From assembly GCA_963806935.1 (NCBI GenBank), contig CAWEAT010000002.1, forward strand, positions 248,001-312,000: a DNA stretch of 64,000 bases. The letters are read 5' to 3'. The notes under the pieces were generated by a model that saw only the letters and a program-made list of their open reading frames with translations, searched no databases and was not told where the DNA came from. Positions 54,041 to 62,500 of the stretch are shown piece by piece. The translations under genes and the position numbers were made by a program. The DNA comes from Roseiarcus sp963806935 (GTDB taxonomy: Bacteria > Pseudomonadota > Alphaproteobacteria > Rhizobiales > Beijerinckiaceae). The stretch's first letter is position 1, and the number at the start of each line of letters is the position of its first letter.

Positions 54041-55357
54041 TCATGGGCTTGCGGCGTCCGGGGGCGGAACGGCTGACCCGAGTATGGCCAAGGATTTCTT
54101 GGTCTTCTCCATATTGACGATCGACTTCAGCCCGGCCGTCGCGTCCCGCAACAGCGTGGGATCCGGATGGGCCCGGTTGGCGATCAGAAGCTGGGCCAGG
54201 CGAACATCGCGGCCAATGGATTCGGCCCTTCCGAGTCCTGTCGCGCCGACGATCCTCCCGCTTGGCGTGAGATGGAACAAGATTACCGCCCCGTCACCCA
54301 AGAGGCGCGCCGCCATCGAGGCCCCAAGTCTGGGCAGACCAGCGATTTGCAGCGAGAGATCGTATTGATCGGACCAGAACCAGGGCACGGCGTCACACAC
54401 CGCCTTCTCGCCCATGATCGCCTTGGCGATCACCCGGGCATGATCTTCAGCATTCTGCCACGCCTCAACCCGCACATATTGATCGAACAGCGGGTGCCAG
54501 AAAGTTGCGGCGTCGCCGCAGGCGAAGATCGACGGGTCGTCGGTGCGCAGCAACTCATCGACCAGAACCCCGATATCGACATCGAGACCGGCGCTAGCGG
54601 CCAAGCCGGTGTTGGCCTTCACGCCGACCCCAATGACCGCTAGGTCGCAAGGCAGAACCTCGCCGGTCGAGAGCTCAACCGCGCACAACTCACCGCGAGC
54701 ACTCGACACAAACCGCTCGATCATTACACCCATGCGCGTGCGAACGCCCTCGGATTGGTGGCGCTTGGCCAGTCGGTCGGCGATCATTGGCGGAACGACC
54801 CGGGCAAGGAAACGGTCGGACGCCTCGATCAGCGTCGTATCGATGCCTTGCGCGCGCGCCGAGGCAGCGATCTCGAGGCCGATGAATCCGCCGCCCACGA
54901 CCACGAGGTGTTTGGCCCGGCGGAATCGTTCGGCGATCGCCAGCGAATCATCGATGTTGCGCAGATAGTGGACGCCGCTGAGCTCGGCTCCCGCAACCGA
55001 AAACCGACGCACAGAGGAGCCGGTCGCCAAAACCAACACATCGTAGTCGACTTTCGCGCCGTCGGAGGTCTGAACCGATCTGGCGTCACGATCGATCGCG
55101 ACGGCGGAGACCCCTAGCCGCAAATCGACGTTGCGCCACGCGTCATCCTGCTTCCGCCAGATTAGACAGTGCTCAAGCGTTGCGTTGCCGGTCAGGATTC
55201 CCTTGGTCAGGGGTGGACGCTCGTAGGGCGGGTGAGGTTCCTGGCAGACCAGCGTCACCTGGAAATCGTCAGGATAGGCGGCGAGAATCTGGGTCAGACG
55301 GCCGCCCGCCTGACCGCCGCCAACGACCACGACCCGGTTCCTGTTCGCGCGGCGCAT
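54041..55357 (-). CDS. FAD-dependent ferredoxin reductase (MocF-like)
   Basis: This intact 438-residue reductase has the FAD fold RVVVVGGGQAGGRLTQILAA, the motif PPYERPPLTKGILTG, the NAD-binding fold HLVVVGGGFIGLEIAASARA, the FAD Asp in IFACGDAATFWHPLFD and the end block WFWSDQYDLSLQIAGLP. Such enzymes reduce Rieske or plant-type ferredoxins with NAD(P)H. It resembles the frameshifted reductase at 50511-51747 closely, so the locus has two copies. The start at 55357 has AGGA ahead. It is divergent from the lacI gene, with an operator-like site between them. Confidence 0.93.
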   Translation of the reverse strand: MRRANRNRVVVVGGGQAGGRLTQILAAYPDDFQVTLVCQEPHPPYERPPLTKGILTGNATLEHCLIWRKQDDAWRNVDLRLGVSAVAIDRDARSVQTSDGAKVDYDVLVLATGSSVRRFSVAGAELSGVHYLRNIDDSLAIAERFRRAKHLVVVGGGFIGLEIAASARAQGIDTTLIEASDRFLARVVPPMIADRLAKRHQSEGVRTRMGVMIERFVSSARGELCAVELSTGEVLPCDLAVIGVGVKANTGLAASAGLDVDIGVLVDELLRTDDPSIFACGDAATFWHPLFDQYVRVEAWQNAEDHARVIAKAIMGEKAVCDAVPWFWSDQYDLSLQIAGLPRLGASMAARLLGDGAVILFHLTPSGRIVGATGLGRAESIGRDVRLAQLLIANRAHPDPTLLRDATAGLKSIVNMEKTKKSLAILGSAVPPPDAASP

Positions 55358-55524
55358 CGGATGGTCCTGATCCGTTCAGTCACTCACGAGGGGGCAACCA
55401 TTCTCATTTGTGGAGGTCAGGCCAGTCGGCCGGCAACGTCTCCAAACTGCACCCGATTGCTCGCAGAAACTACAGGGACGAAACCGCGCCGTGCAACCGC
55501 TTCGCGAGGCCGATTCGCGTCCCT

Positions 55525-55540
55525 TGATGGAATTCGATCA
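55525..55540. promoter_or_regulatory. Candidate LacI-family operator between the second reductase and lacI genes
   Basis: TGATGGAATTCGATCA is a near-perfect palindrome around GAATTC, with mismatches only at positions 5 and 12. It is the most symmetrical of the four sites and is located 75 bases before the lacI start and about 170 before the divergent reductase start. This placement fits autoregulation by the LacI protein. Confidence 0.7.
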
Positions 55541-55599
55541 CAATCGTCGAAGCGGCGCGCAAGAATCTGTCCTTACGTGCCAATTGCAAGAGGAAGGCC

Positions 55600-56694
55600 A
55601 TGGGCAGGAGACCTGACCGTTCAGGCGACCCAAAACCAGCTTCAGCCGGAGAGGCTGCGCCCCGGGGGCGAGCGAGGCTCGCGCAGGTCGCCCAGCTGGC
55701 GGGAGTCGGGATAGCGACTGTCGATCGCGTTCTGAACGAACGTGGGAGCGTCTCTCCCGAGACGACGCGCAAGGTCGTCGACGCCGCGCGCCAGCTCAAG
55801 TTGGGACGGTCGCTTCCGGTCGCCTACCGCCGCGGGCTACGCCTCGAGGTGATCATGGCGCGGTCAGATTTGCCCTTGTTCCAACGACTCAATCGCGCCT
55901 TCGTCGACGCCGCCTCCACGCTCGATCGATCAGTCATCATGCAGCGCAGTTTCATTGACGAGGCGAAGCCCAAACTCGCGGCTGAGCACATCCTCGCCAC
56001 GCAGGCGGACGCCGTCATCCTTTACGGCCAGGAGCTGCCTTCGGTTATCGACGCCGTGACATCGATCACTGTAGGGGGCAAGCCGGTCGTGACGCTGTGC
56101 TCCGATCTGCCGACCTCGCCTCGGCTCGCCTATGTTGGCATCGATCACTACAGCGCAGGACGGACGGCGGCCTATTTCATGACCCGGATGGCGCGCCGCC
56201 AGGGACCGGTGATAGTGCTGACCCACTGTTTGGACTATCGGGCCCATGCCGAACGCATCGGCGGATTCCGCGACTGGTTGAGCGAGCATAAGGCCGGTCT
56301 CTCTATCGCGTGCATCCTGGAGGGCCGGGAAGCGCCGGATCTGTCCGAGCGTCTTCTGACCGAGGCGCTGCTTGGGCATGCGGATGCGGTCGGCGTCTAC
56401 AATACCAGCGACGCGAATGTCGCCGTGGATCAAGCTCTGCAGACTACCGGGCGGACCGGCGATATTGTTTTTATCGGCCACGAGCTCGACGCGCATACGC
56501 GGCGCCTGCTGGTCAACGGAACGATGGCGCTGACGATCGATCAGAATCCGGAGCGCCAAGCGCGGGCGGCGCTGGACATTCTGCTCGCCCGCTTCGGCTA
56601 CGCGGAAAAGATGCGCTTTCCAGAGAGCTCAAACGATGTCCCGTTTTCGATCTACGGGCCGGAGAACGTAAGGTCGCGGAAGTTGGTCAAATAG
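55600..56694 (+). CDS. LacI-family transcriptional regulator
   Basis: The 364-residue regulator has a LacI helix-turn-helix at about 27-46 (LAQVAQLAGVGIATVDRVLN) with the hinge helix TRKVVDAARQL, and a periplasmic-binding-protein-like effector domain (Peripla_BP_4). AGAGGAAGG precedes the ATG at 55600. It is convergent with the second ABC operon and divergent from the ferredoxin reductase gene. Its effector domain resembles the sugar-binding proteins of the two importers, so it probably senses the same or a derived sugar and controls the TGAT-N8-ATCA sites. Confidence 0.93.
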   Translation: MGRRPDRSGDPKPASAGEAAPRGRARLAQVAQLAGVGIATVDRVLNERGSVSPETTRKVVDAARQLKLGRSLPVAYRRGLRLEVIMARSDLPLFQRLNRAFVDAASTLDRSVIMQRSFIDEAKPKLAAEHILATQADAVILYGQELPSVIDAVTSITVGGKPVVTLCSDLPTSPRLAYVGIDHYSAGRTAAYFMTRMARRQGPVIVLTHCLDYRAHAERIGGFRDWLSEHKAGLSIACILEGREAPDLSERLLTEALLGHADAVGVYNTSDANVAVDQALQTTGRTGDIVFIGHELDAHTRRLLVNGTMALTIDQNPERQARAALDILLARFGYAEKMRFPESSNDVPFSIYGPENVRSRKLVK

Positions 56695-56849
56695 ACACGA
56701 ACCCTTGCGATCGCCGCTGACGAGATGGTCGCGCTTGCATGGAGGAACGCCGGCTTGCAAGGCCGGCACGCTAAGGCAGTCCCAGTTCCTGAACGTGAGC
56801 GAAGCGACGCTGGAGCAACACCGTCTTGCCCTCGATGCTCACGGCGTCT

Positions 56850-57581
56850 CTAAAGGACGTCCGAAATCTCCTCCACAGTGGTCTCAGCGACCCGCTTGTC
56901 GAACACGATCTCGCCGCGCGCCATGGCGACAACCCGATCGCAAGATTGCAAGACATGATGCAGATTATGGCTGATGAGAATGCCGGTGACCCCCTGCGCC
57001 GGTAGGCCGCGGACGAAGCCGAGCACTTTCGCCGTCTCCTTGACCGACAGATGATTGGTCGGTTCATCGAGGATGAGAATTCGCGACTTGAAATGCATCG
57101 CGCGCGCGATCGCCACGCCCTGGCGCTGTCCGCCTGACAATTCTGCGAGCGATGCATCAGGCGAACGCAGATGCAGATCTACGTCCGCAATCGCCTTTAT
57201 CGCTTCCCGACGCATGCGGTCATGATCGATCAGGCCAATGGCGCCAATCCTCAGGCGCAACGGCTCGCGGCCGATGAAGAGGTTTCGGGCGATGGACATC
57301 GTCGGCACCATCGAGGCGTCCTGATAGATCGTTTCGACGCCCAGGCGCATGGCGACCTTCGGCGACGCGATCTCAACCCGTTCTCCCTCAATGCGAATCT
57401 CACCCTTGTCGGGCTGCAAAACGCCCGAGAGGATTTTGATCAGCGTCGATTTTCCGGCGCCGTTATCGCCCACAAGCCCGACGACCTCACATGGCTGCAC
57501 GTCGAGAGTTACGCCCTTCAGCGCATGCACGCCCGCATACCATTTGTGAATGTGCTGCACGGAAATCAGCGGAAGGGTCAT
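56850..57581 (-). CDS. Sugar ABC transporter ATP-binding protein, second importer
   Basis: The 243-residue single-domain ATPase has Walker A GDNGAGKSTLIKILSG, signature LSGGQRQGVAIARAM and Walker B ILILDEPTNHLSV. It resembles the ATPase at 47457-48191 and belongs to the same CUT2 group. It is the last gene of the operon GntR - enolase-family enzyme - binding protein - permease - ATPase, with two bases between it and the permease gene. The 155 bases between its end and lacI hold no gene. Confidence 0.92.
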   Translation of the reverse strand: MTLPLISVQHIHKWYAGVHALKGVTLDVQPCEVVGLVGDNGAGKSTLIKILSGVLQPDKGEIRIEGERVEIASPKVAMRLGVETIYQDASMVPTMSIARNLFIGREPLRLRIGAIGLIDHDRMRREAIKAIADVDLHLRSPDASLAELSGGQRQGVAIARAMHFKSRILILDEPTNHLSVKETAKVLGFVRGLPAQGVTGILISHNLHHVLQSCDRVVAMARGEIVFDKRVAETTVEEISDVL

Positions 57582-57582
57582 T

Positions 57583-58560
57583 TCAGCCCGCCACCCTGAT
57601 CCTGCGCGCGGTGCGACGCAGCCACGTATTGGACACGACTGCGAAGATCGTCAGAGCGCCGACGGCGAACTTGAACCAGTTGGCGTCGACCTGGGTCATC
57701 ACCAGTCCATTGTCGATGACGCGGATCAACAGGGCGCCGACGACGGCGCCGAGCACGGTCCCGACGCCGCCGGTCAGCGCGGTTCCCCCGATCACGGCTG
57801 CGGCGACCGCCTGGAGCTCGAGCCCGTCGCCAATTGAGGGGAGCGGCGAATGCAGGCGGAAAACCTGAATGATGCCGCCGAAGCCGGCCATCACCGAACA
57901 CAACATGAAGCAGAACAGTTTGACCCGGCGCACCGGGACGCCCATCGCCTCAGCGGCGTCGAGATGGCCGCCCGTCGCCTTGATCCAGTTTCCGAGGTTG
58001 GATTTGGCGATCAGCGCGGAAGCGGCGAAAGCGATCGCGAGGAACCAGATGAACGACGCCCGGAACAATCCGCCTGGTCCGACGAACTGGGTGAATTCCC
58101 CGGTGGCGAGATCGTCTGGGAGCAAGGGCGGAAAACCGCCCGAGATCACTACGGTCAGCGAGCGAACGATGAACAGCATGCCCAGAGTCGCGATGAAGCT
58201 TGGGATTGCAAAGGTCAGTGTGATGAACCCGTTCGCAAACCCGATGGCGGCGGCGAGCAGAAGACCAAGAAGAATCGACGCGAGAGTCGGCACGCCGGCG
58301 ATGATCAGGAGCGATGTCGCCATCGGCGTCAGCGCGAACGTGGAGCCGACGGAAAGATCGAACTCGCCGCAGATCATCAGAATCGTGACGCCGATCGAGA
58401 CGAGCCCGACCTCCGGCAACAGCCCGAGAATGCCGCGCAGATTGTCGGCCGACAGAAAAGCGCCGTCCGAACGCGCCTCGAACAACGCCGCAAGCAAGAC
58501 GAGCAGCGCAACGCCCGCTAGCTCCGGCTTTTCAAGATAAATTCGGAACAGATTCCTCAC
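57583..58560 (-). CDS. Sugar ABC transporter permease, second importer
   Basis: The 325-residue RbsC-like permease has the family blocks GEFDLSVGSTFALTPMATSL, GFANGFITLTFAIPSFIATL and AAVIGGTALTGGVGTVLGAV, within eight to ten helices. It is directly coupled to the ATPase gene and follows the binding-protein gene after about 80 bases. It is a paralogue of the permease at 48188-49252. Confidence 0.93.
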   Translation of the reverse strand: MRNLFRIYLEKPELAGVALLVLLAALFEARSDGAFLSADNLRGILGLLPEVGLVSIGVTILMICGEFDLSVGSTFALTPMATSLLIIAGVPTLASILLGLLLAAAIGFANGFITLTFAIPSFIATLGMLFIVRSLTVVISGGFPPLLPDDLATGEFTQFVGPGGLFRASFIWFLAIAFAASALIAKSNLGNWIKATGGHLDAAEAMGVPVRRVKLFCFMLCSVMAGFGGIIQVFRLHSPLPSIGDGLELQAVAAAVIGGTALTGGVGTVLGAVVGALLIRVIDNGLVMTQVDANWFKFAVGALTIFAVVSNTWLRRTARRIRVAG

Positions 58561-58639
58561 GATGCCCCTGCCGCGCCCACGTTGTTAGGGAACTGCGGGG
58601 AGAGCTTAGCTCCCCCCGGAATTCTCTCGTGCGAACGAT

Positions 58640-59638
58640 TCAGCGAAGGCCCTGTTTGGCCAAACCCATCAGCTGATCGGCTTGGTCCGGCGTAAACACG
58701 GCCTCGCCCGAATCTATGTCGGCTGGGGCCAGCCCGACTTTCTTCTCGAGGTAGACCTGCATGACGGGCAAGAACCCCTGTTCATACGGCTGCTGGTCGA
58801 TTTCCACCTGGATGTAACCGGACTTCATTTGCTCGATCACTTGTGGCGCGAGATCGAAGCCGCCCAACAGAATCTTGCCCGGCGGAATGTTGCGGTCCTT
58901 CAGCATGCGGGCGACGTTGGAATGCCAGAGCCCGGTCTCGATGTAGGCGGTCGTATCCGGATGGGCGCTGAGATAGGCGCCGACGCGATCGCTGACGACC
59001 GCGCCGTCCGCGCTCACGTCCAGGCGGTCGATCGTGATCTCGCGGTTTGGATTGGCCTTCTTGAACTCCTCAAGCCCGTTCATGATGCCTTTGGCGCGCT
59101 GCTCCGACCAGTTCTGGCCGGGCGCGTTGACGCCCACGAGCACCCGGATGGGGCCCTCCTTCGGGAATAAAGCAGACATGCGACGCCCGAGGGTCGTACC
59201 GGCAGGGACAAAGTTTTGGCCGACAAAGGCCTGGCGCAATTCGAGTTCCGGTCCCTCCGTCGCGTCGACATTCGAGGCGATCACGATCACCCCCTTCGCC
59301 TTGGCATCTTTCAAATTGGCGACGAAAGCGTTGTTATCGACCAGCGTGGTGATCAGCGCGTCGGGCTTGCGGGCAAGCGCCGCCTGCTGATTGGCCACTT
59401 CCTGGTCGACCGAGCCCTCGGTCTGGGTGAAGACCATTTGGCAATTGGCCTGGATCTTGGCGCAGGCGTCATCGAAGCCTTTCTTCACTGCCTGCCAGAA
59501 CGGGTTCGATGCCGATGAATGATGGGTGTAGACGATGTTGAGCTTCTCGTCGGCCGCGGCCGGACCCAACGAGGCGAATGACAACGCCGCTGCGCCGACT
59601 CCGCTCAGCATTTGAGATGCAATTCCACGCTTAACCAT
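58640..59638 (-). CDS. Periplasmic sugar-binding protein, second importer
   Basis: The 332-residue binding protein starts MVKRGIASQMLSGVGAAALS, a Sec signal with cleavage near AAADEK. The mature part is a Peripla_BP_4 protein (KLNIVYTHHSSASNPFWQAV, PDALITTLVDNNAFVANLKD, KILLGGFDLAPQVIEQMKSG). GAGGAGGAAGC precedes the ATG at 59638. The open frame continues upstream into the enolase-family gene, but only because of a frameshift there; the strong signal peptide and ribosome site show that a separate protein starts here. The ligand is unknown. Confidence 0.9.
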   Translation of the reverse strand: MVKRGIASQMLSGVGAAALSFASLGPAAADEKLNIVYTHHSSASNPFWQAVKKGFDDACAKIQANCQMVFTQTEGSVDQEVANQQAALARKPDALITTLVDNNAFVANLKDAKAKGVIVIASNVDATEGPELELRQAFVGQNFVPAGTTLGRRMSALFPKEGPIRVLVGVNAPGQNWSEQRAKGIMNGLEEFKKANPNREITIDRLDVSADGAVVSDRVGAYLSAHPDTTAYIETGLWHSNVARMLKDRNIPPGKILLGGFDLAPQVIEQMKSGYIQVEIDQQPYEQGFLPVMQVYLEKKVGLAPADIDSGEAVFTPDQADQLMGLAKQGLR

Positions 59639-59682
59639 GAGCTTCCTCCTCTGCGTTAGTTTTTTAGTGGTCGAACGTTTCT

Positions 59683-60886
59683 CTACTTGAGCGCCGTGGT
59701 GCGGCTCTCGACGGTAAATCGTTTGGCAAGGTCTGGATGGAGTTCGACCCCGTGTCCCGGCTGCGCGGCCGACCGAGATCCGACCTCCGCCTATTTCCGG
59801 CAGGCCGGTTACAAGGTCGCGATACCAGGTGCGGTGAAATGCGCGCACGCTCTCCTGAACCAAGGCGTTCGGCGCGTTGAGCGAGAGGTGGGTCGAAGCT
59901 GCCAGGACGACCGGACCGGTGCAGTCGTGAGGTGCGATCGGAAGATGCCAAGCCTCGGCCATTGAGGCGATCTTCTTGGCTTCGGAGACGCCGCCGCACC
60001 ACGACAGATCCAGCATGATGACGCCAGCAGCGCCCGTTTCCAGAAGATCCCGGAATGCGGCCCGGCCGCCGAGCGTCTCCGACGCGCAAATGGGCGCAGT
60101 AGACGCCTCCGCGTAGCGCTTGAGCGATCCGAGACTGTCCATCTTGATCGGGTCTTCGTGCCAGAAGGTGGCGAACGGCTGAAGCGCGCGCGCGATCGTC
60201 ATCGCCGGCAGCAATTGCCACATCGAATGAAACTCGACCATGACGTCGATCTTGTCGCCGACGGCCTTGCGAATTTTTTCAAAGGGAACCAGCGCCGCTT
60301 TGAGATCCTCGGAGGAGATATAGGCTCCGTCGGTCTTCTCTGCCGCGTGGTCGAACGGCCATATCTTCATGGCCGTGATCCCTTCGCTCAACAGCTCATC
60401 CGCCAGTTCGTCTGCGCGATGCAGAAAGCCGTTGAGATCGTCGTAGGGGCCGCGCTCGCCCCCGACCGCGCCATAGTTCGACGTCGTCTGGCCGATCGCC
60501 TTACGCATATAGGACGCGCCGGCGCACGTGTTGTACGTGCGGATTTTAGAGCGCGAGAATCCGCCAAGAAGCTGCGCAAGGGGTTGTCCGGCGAGTTTGC
60601 CGAAGACATCCCACAGCGCGATGTCGAGCGCGGAATTGCCGCGCATTTCGGCGCCAGTGGAGCGAAACCCCAGATAGCCGACGAGGTCTTTCGAAATCCG
60701 GTCGATCTCGAGCGGATCGCGGCCTAGCAGCTTCTGCGCGAGGCTTTCGTGGACGTAAGCCTCGACGGTCTCCGGAAGGAAGAAGGTCTCGCCGAGCCCG
60801 ACGATCCCATCCGAGGTATGCACCTTGAGCCAAAGCAGATTGGCGAATTCGGCGATGCGGATCGTTTCGAGTGCGGTGATCTTCAT
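59683..60886 (-). pseudogene. Mandelate racemase/enolase-superfamily sugar-acid dehydratase, frameshifted near its end
   Basis: The enzyme of about 400 residues belongs to the mandelate racemase subgroup, whose members dehydrate aldonic acids. The N-terminal capping domain starts MKITALETIRIAEFANLLWL. The barrel carries metal ligands in VMVEFHSMW, FWHEDPIKM and ICASETLGG and the general base His in PIAPHDCTGP. The last 30 residues are in another frame: after GGGRISVG the expected QPGHGVELHPDLAKRFTVES continues to a TAG at 59683-59685. The break is in a GGCCGCGCAGCCG context near 59775. It is the second gene of the operon behind the GntR gene and would act on the acid made from the imported sugar. 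Confidence 0.83.
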
Positions 60887-60893
60887 CGCCGCC

Positions 60894-61616
60894 TCAGATC
60901 ACGCCGGCGGAGAGAAGGGCTTTGACGGAACCGTCGAAATGCTCCGCCATCGCCGCCTCGGCCGCACGAGGTTTGCGGGCTTCGATCGCTGCGGCGATGC
61001 GCGCGTGGCACTCGACGTTGGCCAGCCGTTCGGCGTCAGTCGAGCGGCTATCCCAGCCAATGCGCCATGTCTGGCGAGTGACGACGCTGAACGAGCCGAC
61101 GATAAGGGCGAAGAGCGGGTTGCGCGAGGCGACGGCGATCGCGCTGTGGAAGGCGATGTCGTGTTCCATCGCCTCGTCCGGGCGCAAAAACGCTTGGCGC
61201 ATCGCGACGGCGTGGGCGTTGATCGCCTCGGCTTCGGGCTCCGACCTGCGTAACGCCGCCAGTGCGACAGTGCGCATTTCAATGGTGCGGCGCACGTCGT
61301 AAATCTGCTGGATCGACGCCTGGTCGGTATGGACCGCGTGATCGATGACGAGCCCCAGCACATCCTTGTCGATCGTTCCGACACGCGCCCGCCGTCCGTT
61401 CCCCAGGTCGATGATTCCGAGCGCGGCAAGGGCCCGGAATGCTTCGCGCACGACGGTTCGCGAAACGCCGAGCTCGGCCGCAAGCCCGACTTCGGACGGG
61501 ACAGGATCGCCGGCGCGCAGGCGCTCGGCGCGGATGTGCTGGTTGATGGCGTGCATTGCGCCATCGACCAGCCCTCCTTCAGCATCCGGTCGCGATTGCA
61601 CGAGGGACAAGCCCAT
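60894..61616 (-). CDS. GntR-family regulator of the FadR/FCD subgroup
   Basis: The 240-residue regulator has a GntR winged helix (PVPSEVGLAAELGVSRTVVREAF, RALAALGIIDLGNGRRARVG) and an FCD ligand-binding domain with metal-ligand-like residues (RRTIEMRTVALAALR, DEAMEHDIAFHSAIAVASRN, ECHARIAAAIEARK). The ATG at 61616 has AGGA at the right distance; a start 15 codons upstream would overlap the operator-like sequences. Members commonly sense sugar acids, which fits the downstream enolase-family dehydratase and importer. It is the first gene of that operon. Confidence 0.9.
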   Translation of the reverse strand: MGLSLVQSRPDAEGGLVDGAMHAINQHIRAERLRAGDPVPSEVGLAAELGVSRTVVREAFRALAALGIIDLGNGRRARVGTIDKDVLGLVIDHAVHTDQASIQQIYDVRRTIEMRTVALAALRRSEPEAEAINAHAVAMRQAFLRPDEAMEHDIAFHSAIAVASRNPLFALIVGSFSVVTRQTWRIGWDSRSTDAERLANVECHARIAAAIEARKPRAAEAAMAEHFDGSVKALLSAGVI

Positions 61617-61623
61617 TAAGTCC

Positions 61624-61700
61624 TGTATGATAGGTTTGTCGATTTTGTAAGCAATCAACAACTGAATAGGTTGTCAATACTCTCATTTCGTAGGATAGGT
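61624..61700. promoter_or_regulatory. Promoter region of the GntR operon with two direct operator-like repeats
   Basis: TGTATGATAGGT (61624-61635) and CGTAGGATAGGT (61689-61700) agree in ten of twelve bases and both continue with TTG. Between them, on the minus strand, is a -35-like TTGACA, and ACAAC (61658-61662) and GTTGT (61670-61674) form an inverted repeat. The first repeat sits in the leader just before the gntR start. GntR binding here is inference from position. Confidence 0.5.
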
Positions 61701-61734
61701 TTGAGGCATAAATCTTTGCCCCCTCAGCGGCTGG

Positions 61735-62069
61735 CGGTTGGGGTGGAGGGGGACGCCGCCAAAGCTGCTCTTGGACCCGTTGGACATCGTCGACGAGAGC
61801 GCGCTCAATGACGAATGGCGCGACGCGCTCGTCTCCGGGGACATAGGCTGCCAGCACGTGTCCGTGGGGAAGCGGCTTGTCGGTGATTGTCACGAGCTCC
61901 GCCGTCGCGGCGGTGATCACCAGCGGGCAGGCCCAGATATAGGCTTCCACCGCTCGAAGGCGGTATCTTCCTCTGCCCGCCGGCCGTTCGGCATTGAGTT
62001 TGCGGGCGCAAGCGCCGCAAGCAACCCGGCCAGCAGCGCGACGCATAGAAGCGGTGTTGTCCGAAGCAT
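61735..62069 (-). pseudogene. Remnant of a secreted DUF1254-like protein
   Basis: A signal peptide, MLRTTPLLCVALLAGLLAAL followed by APANS, starts at the ATG at 62069 behind GGGAGGTCG. After AEEDTA the coding changes frame and reads AVEAYIWACPLVITAATAEL, which resembles the start of DUF1254 domains (AYIYGYPLV), then VPGDERVAPFVIERALVDDV. The reading fades into proline-rich sequence near 61735. The main domain is missing, so the gene is broken; the family call rests on one short motif. Confidence 0.4.
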
Positions 62070-62124
62070 CGGCGACCTCCCAGAAAATTCGATACCCGCG
62101 CCGTGACTGCGCCGGGCCGCCCGA

Positions 62125-62500
62125 CCCTCCGTCGATCCGGAGCTGATGACCCGCATGCTGGTCATCGACTACAGCATGGGCATTCGGTCCGAACGCCGCC
62201 TTCGCGAAGAGGTTCACCTCAATCTGGCTATCGCTGGTTTTGTCGACTCGACTGGACGGCGGAGCCCCGGATCACTCGACGTTCTCGAAGAACAGACACG
62301 GGCGCTTTCCCGAGAGCGATGCGCTGCATCGGCTCTTTGAGAGCGTGGTGCAGCGTTGCATCGCCGAGGATCTGGTCGGCGCCGACGCGTTTGCGGTCGA
62401 CGCCAGCCTGAGCGCGGCCGACGCCAACAAGCAGCGATCGGTTCCAAACCGCGAGTGGAAGTCCGAGGAGATCAGAGAAAGCGCGACCCGCGCCACTCAA
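62125..62500 (+). pseudogene. Fragment of an IS1182-family transposase
   Basis: Three frames together give PELMTRMLVIDYSMGIRSER, REEVHLNLAYRWFCRL, and DHSTFSKNRHGRFPESDALH with DAFAVDASLSAADANKQRSV, which is the N-terminal to middle part of an IS1182-type transposase with the first catalytic Asp in FAVDASL. At least two frameshifts are present, and the catalytic C-terminus is absent. The 420 bases after it, up to the IS91-like element, show no gene. Confidence 0.75.
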
